Below, one piece after another: positions 54,037-60,419 of a stretch of 60,419 bases of DNA. This DNA comes from Asaia bogorensis (GTDB taxonomy: Bacteria; Pseudomonadota; Alphaproteobacteria; Acetobacterales; Acetobacteraceae), in the NCBI GenBank assembly GCA_945897825.1, contig CAMDGX010000016.1:1-60419 (forward strand). Direction: 5' to 3'. How positions within the stretch are numbered: the first letter of the stretch is position 1; each line of letters starts with the position of its first letter. Both the position numbers and the translations under genes were made by a program. The notes beneath the pieces are model-generated. The model was not told the DNA's origin. It did not search any database and saw nothing but the letters and a program-made list of their open reading frames with translations.

Positions 54037-54040
<4 letters not shown>
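53027..54040 (-). CDS. oligopeptide/dipeptide-class ABC transporter ATP-binding protein (DppF-like)
   Basis: 337 residues. Walker [10 protein letters not shown], signature FSGGQRQR, Walker B FVVCDEP and switch His in FIAHDLS are all present. The C-terminal oligo_HPY extension has CRFHTRCP with paired cysteines, as in DppF/OppF where an iron-sulfur cluster has been proposed. A GTG at 54040 overlaps the preceding stop (GTGA); an ATG at 54024 is an alternative start. It is the last gene of the transporter operon. Its final codons form one arm of the terminator stem. Confidence 0.92.
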
Positions 54041-55025
<985 letters not shown>

Positions 55026-55029
<4 letters not shown>

Positions 55030-55955
55030 TGTTGTATCCGCAACCTCGGGTCAAGCACATCGCGCAGGCCGTCGCCGAGCAGGTTGAGGCCCATGACGGT
55101 AATCATCAGCGCGATGCCGGGAATGGTGATGATCCAGGGCGCTTCCACCAGATACTGGCGCCCCTCGGCCATGATGTTGCCCCAGGTCGGCGTCGGCGGC
55201 ACCGCGCCAAGCCCCAGGAACGACAGCGTCGCCTCCGACAGCACCGCATAGGCGAACAGGAACGACAGCTGCACGATCAGCGGCGCCATGGCATTCGGCA
55301 GGATGTGCCGCCGCAGGATGCGCCAATGCCCCGCCCCCGCCGCCACCGCCGCCTGCACGTATTCCATCTCGCGCAGCACGATCACGCTCGCCCGCACGAT
55401 GCGCGCCGTGCGCGGGATGTACACGATCGACAGCGCCAGGATGGCGTTGAACGTCGAGGCCCCCAGCACCGCGGTGATCGCAATCGCCAGCAGGATGGCC
55501 GGAAACGCCATCATCGCGTCGTTCACCCGCATCAGCGCGTTGTCCAGGCTGCGGAAATACCCCGCCGTCGCCCCGATCAGCGTGCCGAACACCGCGTTCA
55601 GCGCCACCACCGAGAAGCCGATATACAGCGAGAGCTGCGCCCCCCACACCACGCGCGACCACAGCGAGCGGCCGAAATTGTCGGTGCCGAAGATGAACCC
55701 GTCCTGCCCGGGCGGGCGGAACCGCCAGCGCATCGCCAGCCGTGTCGGGTCCGTCGCGGTGATCACCTGCGCCAGGACGCCCGCCACCAGGATGATCGAG
55801 CACAGCCCAAGCCCCATCAGGAACAGCCGGTGGCGCAGCAGCCGCTTGACCGTCATCCGCCACGGCGCCTCGCGCTGCGCCGCAACCTCGAAATCCTCCT
55901 CCAGCGGCGCATCGTCCGGCGCGCGCGCCACCGCGACTGCCTCAGGACCGTTCAT
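55026..55955 (-). CDS. ABC transporter permease (DppC-like)
   Basis: 309 residues from the ATG at 55955; a TTG at 55973 would add six. The N-terminal cytoplasmic segment, helix LFLMGLGLCSIILVAGVLAQ, the periplasmic OppC_N region (FGTDNFGRSLWSRVVWGAQ) and about five further helices are visible. The EAA loop MEYVQAAVAAGAGHWRILRR contacts the ATPase. It overlaps the DppB-like permease by 14 bases and the DppD-like ATPase by 4. Confidence 0.9.
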
Positions 55956-56892
55956 AGCGCACCCGCGGATCAAGAATGGCGTAGGCGATATCGACCAGGA
56001 TGTTCACCACCACCAGGAACGCCGTGGTCAGCAGCAGCCCGCCCTGCACCATCGGATAGTCCCGGTTCAGCACCGCCTGCGTCAGCAGCTGCCCCATGCC
56101 CGGGATCGAGAACAGGCTCTCCGTCACCACCGCGCCTGAGATCGACAGGCTGATGATGATGCCCACCACCGTGGTGATCGGGATCAGCGCGTTGGTCAGC
56201 GCATGCTTCACCACCACCGTCCGCCCCGGCAGCCCCTTGGCCCGCGCCGTGCGGATATAGTCCTGCCGCAGAACCTCCAGCATGGTGGAGCGCGTGATGC
56301 GCGCCAGCAGCCCCATCTGCAGCAGCGCCAGCGACAGCGCCGGCATCGTCGAGGTCCGCAGCCAGCCCACCGGGTCGTCCCACAGCGAGATGTAGCCCCC
56401 GGTCGGCAGCCAGCCCAGATGCACCGCGAACAGCAGGATCATCAGCAGGCCCAGGAAGAAGTTCGGCACCGAGATGCCGATCATCGAGAACACCATGGTC
56501 AGCTGGTCGACCACCGTGTTCTGCCGCAGCGCCGCGATGATCCCGCTCGCCAGCCCCAGCGCCAGCGTCAGCACCAGGGCATACAGCGACAGCGCGATCG
56601 TCACCGGCAGCCGGATCATCGTCACCTCCAGGACATCCTGCCCCATGAGGATCGAACGCCCGAGATCGCCCTGGATCAGCCCGCCATACCACTTGAGCAG
56701 TTGCACCACGAACGGTTCGTTGAGCCCAAGGTCCTGGCGGAGCTGCTCAAGCTGCTCCGCCGTCGCCGTCAGCCCCGCGATCGCCGCGGCGGGGTCGCCC
56801 GGAATGAGCCGCATCAGCCCGAAGGTGATGAGGCTCACGATGATCAGCACCGGGATCGCTCCCACAATGCTGCGCAGGGCAACCCCCCACAT
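55942..56892 (-). CDS. ABC transporter permease (DppB-like)
   Basis: 316 residues with six predicted helices. The N-terminus follows the family form (helix, then FGLMRLIPGDPAAA and LGLNEPFVVQLLKWYGGLIQGDLG). EAA-loop residues DYIRTARAKGLPGRTVVVKH mark the ATPase contact. It lies 31 bases after the substrate-binding protein and heads the inner-membrane part of the operon. Substrates of the class include peptides, opines, glutathione, nickel and microcins. Confidence 0.92.
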   Translation of the reverse strand: MWGVALRSIVGAIPVLIIVSLITFGLMRLIPGDPAAAIAGLTATAEQLEQLRQDLGLNEPFVVQLLKWYGGLIQGDLGRSILMGQDVLEVTMIRLPVTIALSLYALVLTLALGLASGIIAALRQNTVVDQLTMVFSMIGISVPNFFLGLLMILLFAVHLGWLPTGGYISLWDDPVGWLRTSTMPALSLALLQMGLLARITRSTMLEVLRQDYIRTARAKGLPGRTVVVKHALTNALIPITTVVGIIISLSISGAVVTESLFSIPGMGQLLTQAVLNRDYPMVQGGLLLTTAFLVVVNILVDIAYAILDPRVRYERS

Positions 56893-56923
56893 CCCGATCA
56901 GGCTCCCAGCATCAGGTGCCGCG

Positions 56924-58510
56924 TCACTGGAACGACACGTTGGAGAACCGCGGAATGCGGAACGGCTTGTAGCCCACCACGTTCGACCGCACGCCCTGCA
57001 CCTTGGTCAGCGACCCGAACGGGAACACGAGGGCCTGCTCCAGGATGCGATGCTGCATCTTGGCGAAGGCGGCCTGGCGCTCCTTGGGGTCGGTCTTCTG
57101 GTTCATGTTCTCCCACTCGGCCTTCAGCACCGGGTCTTCCTGGCCGGGCTTCGGCTTGTAGTTCGGGTTGGTGCCCATGAAGAAGTTCATCACCGCCAGC
57201 GCGCCCAGCGCCGGCTGCGTGCCATAGCCGGTGAAGAAGAAGTTCCAGCCCGGCGACGGCGAGGCCTGCCCCTGCATCTGCACCGAGGTCGGCCAGTCCA
57301 CCACCTTCAGCTCGGCCTTGATCCCGATCGACTGCATCTGCTGGCTCATCACCAGAGCCGCATTGTACATCGACGGATAGTCCTTGTTGGTCAACAGGTA
57401 CACCGGCTCGTTCTTGTAGCCGGATTCCGCCAGCAACGCCTTGGCCTTGGTGGCGTTCTTCTGGTTGTAGAACTCCTTGCCGGCGTCGGTGTACGTCGCC
57501 TGGTGCGGATACTGGAAGCCGACGTTCAGCTTGAAGTTGCCGTCGGTCGCCGCCTCCATGATCTCTTCCATGTCCAGCAGCGCCATCACCGCCTGGCGGA
57601 ACTTGGCGTTGTCGGTCGGCGCCTGCGAATTGTTCGCCGAGGCCACATGCACCCACCAGTTCTCCAGCGGCAGGATGGTGATCCGGTTGTCCTTCTTCAG
57701 GTCCGCCACCGAGATGAACGGAATGTCCTCAACCCCGTGCAGCTCGCCGGTCCGCAGCCCCGCCACGCGCGCGCCGGGCTCGGTCACGATGCGGAACGTC
57801 ACCGTGTCGAAGCACGCCTGCCGGTAGCCGCCGAAGCCGGTGCGCTCGGTATACTTGGTGTTCGGCGTGTAGCCGTCATAGCGCTTCAGCCGCACATGGC
57901 TGCCCGGCAGCATCTCCACCAGCTGGAACGGCCCGGTCCCGACGGTGCGCAGCTGCTGCGGCGCGTCGTCCTTGTGCTCGGCCGGAATGATCACGATCGG
58001 CTGCGAGAACGAGCTGATGAACTCGATGAACGTCGGCTGCCGGCGCTTCATCGTCACCACGAAGGTGCTGGCGTCCGGCGTCTCCCACTTGTCCACGTTG
58101 TCCAGGATGTTCCGCTCCACCGCCACGCGCTTGTAGCGGTCCCACGAGGCGGCCACGTCGGCCGAGGTCAGCGCCTTGCCGTTGTGGAACTTCACGCCCT
58201 GGCGAATCTTGAACGTGTAGACCAGCCCGTCCGGCGACTCGGTGAAGCTCTCCGCGAGGTCGGTGATCGGGTTGTTCGACTCGTCGCGCGCCATCAGCGC
58301 CTCGAAGATGTTCATCGCGATGTTGCGCGTCGAGATCGTCGTCGAGGTCATCTGGTCAAGCGAATTGACGTTCGCTTCCTGGCCGAAAACGAAATCCCCC
58401 CCGACCTTCGGGCACTTGTACGCCTGTGCCAGCGCCGAGGTGCTGCCCAGCGTGCCAACCAAAGCCATCGCGGCCGCGAGGCCAAGCGGCACCCATCCGG
58501 TCCCTGCCAT
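56924..58510 (-). CDS. extracellular solute-binding protein, family 5 (SBP_bac_5)
   Basis: 528 residues. The signal peptide MAGTGWVPLGLAAAMALVGT... ends at ALA-Q. The body is a class C periplasmic binding protein: ITDLAESFTESPDGLVYTFKIRQGVKFHNG-type start (seen as SPDGLVYTFKIRQGVKFHNG) and LKRYDGYTPNTKY. It captures the ligand for the DppBCDF-like transporter. AGGGAGA precedes the ATG at 58510. Ligand class unknown; the nearby deacylase and formamidase-like gene suggest small amides or acyl-amino acids. Confidence 0.92.
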   Translation of the reverse strand: MAGTGWVPLGLAAAMALVGTLGSTSALAQAYKCPKVGGDFVFGQEANVNSLDQMTSTTISTRNIAMNIFEALMARDESNNPITDLAESFTESPDGLVYTFKIRQGVKFHNGKALTSADVAASWDRYKRVAVERNILDNVDKWETPDASTFVVTMKRRQPTFIEFISSFSQPIVIIPAEHKDDAPQQLRTVGTGPFQLVEMLPGSHVRLKRYDGYTPNTKYTERTGFGGYRQACFDTVTFRIVTEPGARVAGLRTGELHGVEDIPFISVADLKKDNRITILPLENWWVHVASANNSQAPTDNAKFRQAVMALLDMEEIMEAATDGNFKLNVGFQYPHQATYTDAGKEFYNQKNATKAKALLAESGYKNEPVYLLTNKDYPSMYNAALVMSQQMQSIGIKAELKVVDWPTSVQMQGQASPSPGWNFFFTGYGTQPALGALAVMNFFMGTNPNYKPKPGQEDPVLKAEWENMNQKTDPKERQAAFAKMQHRILEQALVFPFGSLTKVQGVRSNVVGYKPFRIPRFSNVSFQ

Positions 58511-58554
58511 CGGAAACTCTCCCTGTGTTGCGGCGCAGCAAGCGCCGATGCCAA

Positions 58555-58590
58555 ATCTTCGTGGACGCCTGCCCAACCCGTCAAGATAAT
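58555..58590. promoter_or_regulatory. candidate overlapping divergent promoters
   Basis: Rightward: TGGACG (58562-58567), 17 bases, GATAAT (58585-58590), ahead of the formamidase-like gene. Leftward: TTGACG (complement of 58579-58584), 18 bases, GAAGAT (complement of 58555-58560), ahead of the solute-binding protein. The two overlap, so one regulator could control both directions. Confidence 0.4.
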
Positions 58591-58622
58591 CAGACGATCT
58601 TTCCTGCCTGGAGAAGCGACGA

Positions 58623-60419
58623 ATGTTCGATCCCCTGCCCATCACCGGCTATCTCGACCGCTTCTCCCACCGTCCGGGCGAAACCTTCACCGCCCATGTC
58701 GCACTTCGTAACCCCGGACCCGCCCGCGCCCGCCTGGTCCGCGTGATCAGCGGCGACCCCAACCCCGCCGGCCCCGGCCTCCAGTTCGAAGACCTCGCCG
58801 CCCTCTTCACCACCGACTTCGCCGGCCAAACCCAACCCGTCGCCCTCGGCTCCTACGCCAAGGTCGCCCCCGCGCCCACCCGCGACGCCACCGCCGCCTG
58901 CACCTGGACGGCCCTCGTCCAGACCGGCCTGCCCGGCGAAACCCGCACCGTTCTTTCGGAAACCGCCGAGGCGCTCCACGTCACCCTGCGCGCCGGCCCC
59001 ATCGGCACCCAGGCCGACATCTCCTGGCCCGGCGGCACCCTCTCCCTGCAAACCGATGCCGCCCTGCGCGCCCGCCGCTGGTACCGGATCTGGCTCTCCG
59101 CCGACCCGGCCACCGGCCAAGTCACCATCGGCCAAACCGACGCCGCTGACAACAGCACCGCCACCGCCACCGGCCAGGCAACCGGCCTGCGCCTGCCCGC
59201 CGACGGCACCCTGCTGGTCGCCGCCGAGAACCCCGCCACCCCTTCTGGCCACTTCACCGGCAAGATCGAGGAACCCGCCCTCCTCGCCGGCATCATCCGC
59301 ACCTGGCCCAAAGCCCTCGACCGCCCCGACCTCCCCACCGTCGCCCTCTGGGATTTCGGCCTCGCCATCGACAGCCAGACCATCGTCGACACCGGCCGCC
59401 AGAACCGCCACGGCACCCTCGTCAACACCCCCACCCGCGCCATCGTCGGCGCAAGATGGTCCGGCACCGAACATTGCTGGCGCCACGCCCCCGCCGACTA
59501 CGCCGCCATCCACTTCCACGACGGCGACCTCGACGACTGCCACTGGTCCCCCAGCTTCACCTTCCCGGTCCCCGACACCCTCAAATCCGGCGCCTACGCC
59601 CTGCACCTCACCTGCGCCGACGGCGAAGACTGGCTCCCCCTCTACATCCTCCCGAAGAAAACCGGCCCCCACGCCCCGATTGCCTTCCTGGCCTCCACCT
59701 TCACCTACCAGGCCTACGCCAACCACGCCCGCGGCAACGCCGACGCCGACTACAAGGCCCGCGTGAAGGAATGGGGCGCCTACCCGAACAACGCCGACGA
59801 CTGGCCCCTCTACGGCCGCTCCACCTACAACAAGCACGCCGACGGCAGCGGCATCTCGCTATCCTCCCGCCTGCGCCCCATCCTCACCATCCGGCCGGGC
59901 TATCTCACCTTCAACGACGCCCAAGGCTCCGGCCTGCGCCACTACCCCGCCGACACCCACCTCCTCGCCTGGCTCACCGCCAAGGGCCTCGACTTCGACA
60001 TCGTCACCGACGAAGACCTAGACGACGAAGGCGAAGCCCTCGTCGCCCCCTACAAAACAATCCTCACCGGCTCCCACCCCGAGTACCACACCCCCGGCAC
60101 CCTCGACGCCCTCTCCGCCTACACCCACAGTGGGGGAAAACTCTGCTACCTCGGCGGCAACGGCTTCTACTGGCGCATCGCCCGCGACAAATCCCGCCCG
60201 CACATGATCGAAATCCGCCGCGCCGAAGGCGGCATCCGCGCCTGGGCCGCCGAGTCCGGTGAGTACTATCACGCCATCGACGGCCAGATGGGCGGCCTCT
60301 GGCGCCGCAACCGCCGCCCGCCCCAGCAACTCGCCGGCGTCGGCTTCTCCGGCCAGGGCAAGTTCGAAGGCACCCACTACCGCCGCCTCCCCGCCTCCTA
60401 CGAAGGCGAACTCGCCTGG
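58623..60419 (+). CDS. N,N-dimethylformamidase large (beta) subunit-like protein, 3' end outside the window
   Basis: 599 codons are open to the edge with no stop; the known large subunit is about 760 residues. GGAGAAG precedes the ATG. An N-terminal jelly-roll region (about 1-90) is followed by a LamG-like insertion (about 110-290) and a glutamine-amidotransferase-like fold. Residues spaced like the mononuclear iron ligands recalled for the Paracoccus enzyme are Y362 (FTYQAY), Y402 (STYNKH), and H485/E487 (GSHPEYH). The family hydrolyses the amide of dimethylformamide-like compounds, but relatives probably act on natural amides. It is divergent from the ABC operon. No small-subunit gene is visible upstream. 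Confidence 0.85.
   Translation, partial: MFDPLPITGYLDRFSHRPGETFTAHVALRNPGPARARLVRVISGDPNPAGPGLQFEDLAALFTTDFAGQTQPVALGSYAKVAPAPTRDATAACTWTALVQTGLPGETRTVLSETAEALHVTLRAGPIGTQADISWPGGTLSLQTDAALRARRWYRIWLSADPATGQVTIGQTDAADNSTATATGQATGLRLPADGTLLVAAENPATPSGHFTGKIEEPALLAGIIRTWPKALDRPDLPTVALWDFGLAIDSQTIVDTGRQNRHGTLVNTPTRAIVGARWSGTEHCWRHAPADYAAIHFHDGDLDDCHWSPSFTFPVPDTLKSGAYALHLTCADGEDWLPLYILPKKTGPHAPIAFLASTFTYQAYANHARGNADADYKARVKEWGAYPNNADDWPLYGRSTYNKHADGSGISLSSRLRPILTIRPGYLTFNDAQGSGLRHYPADTHLLAWLTAKGLDFDIVTDEDLDDEGEALVAPYKTILTGSHPEYHTPGTLDALSAYTHSGGKLCYLGGNGFYWRIARDKSRPHMIEIRRAEGGIRAWAAESGEYYHAIDGQMGGLWRRNRRPPQQLAGVGFSGQGKFEGTHYRRLPASYEGELAW

Noticed and set aside
58590-59837. Leftward 415-codon frame with a Gly/Val-rich product at the right end
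   Set aside because: The rightward frame from 58623 has a ribosome site and an HPE motif typical of formamidases, and continues past the edge; the leftward one is its shadow.

Overview
The window is about 70% GC, densely packed, full of 4-base ATGA/GTGA gene overlaps, and carries genes for polyhydroxybutyrate turnover, CaiB-type CoA transfer, opine/sarcosine-type oxidation and oligopeptide-class ABC transport. This fits an alphaproteobacterium, most likely Rhodospirillales/Acetobacteraceae (Roseomonas-like). The placement is inferred from gene content and composition; there is no rRNA or tRNA here to confirm it. About 38 genes are supported. I see no tRNA, rRNA, CRISPR array, transposase or phage gene.

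Layout. 0.2-2.9 kb: a serine hydrolase, two small lipoproteins and a 70-residue protein. 2.9-11.8 kb: a catabolic block with a D-hydantoinase-type enzyme divergent from an overlapping operon (a single-chain HcnA-HcnB-HcnC-like flavoprotein, an unknown membrane protein, a gamma-glutamyltransferase-family enzyme, a ThDP enzyme). 11.8-15.1 kb: an L-fucose oxidation cluster (mutarotase, aldose dehydrogenase, lactonase, divergent DHDPS-fold aldolase), converging on msrB. 15.6-29.3 kb: an MFS exporter, a CoA-transferase, a DUF599-glpD-nitroreductase operon, a BaiN-like flavoprotein, bktB divergent from phaZ, an acyl-CoA ligase, and a VOC-SDR pair. 29.4-50.0 kb: a two-partner secretion locus encoding an outer-membrane TpsB (apparently starting at CTG), a 28-codon bridging ORF, a 4462-residue repeat adhesin TpsA, a CHAT caspase-like lipoprotein and a membrane Ser/Thr kinase ending in a DUF4384-like domain. 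An OmpA-family protein and an HExxH membrane protein converge on it. 51.9-58.5 kb: an M14-type deacylase and a five-gene peptide/opine-class ABC transporter. 58.6 kb to the right edge: an incomplete N,N-dimethylformamidase large-subunit-like gene.

Two features stand out at the DNA level. First, three copies of a roughly 125-base tripartite palindrome (16.9, 18.2 and 27.6 kb) sit exactly at transcription-unit ends and look like a dispersed family of bidirectional terminators. Second, G-over-C strand asymmetry changes sign whatever the gene direction. The + strand is G-rich from about 4 to 20 kb and C-rich in most of the rest, as if that segment were inverted or inserted relative to its flanks.

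The best candidate for an under-described system is the TpsB / micro-ORF / TpsA / CHAT / kinase locus. It would export a giant repeat fibre and place a predicted lipid-anchored caspase-like protease and a transmembrane kinase in the same transcription unit.
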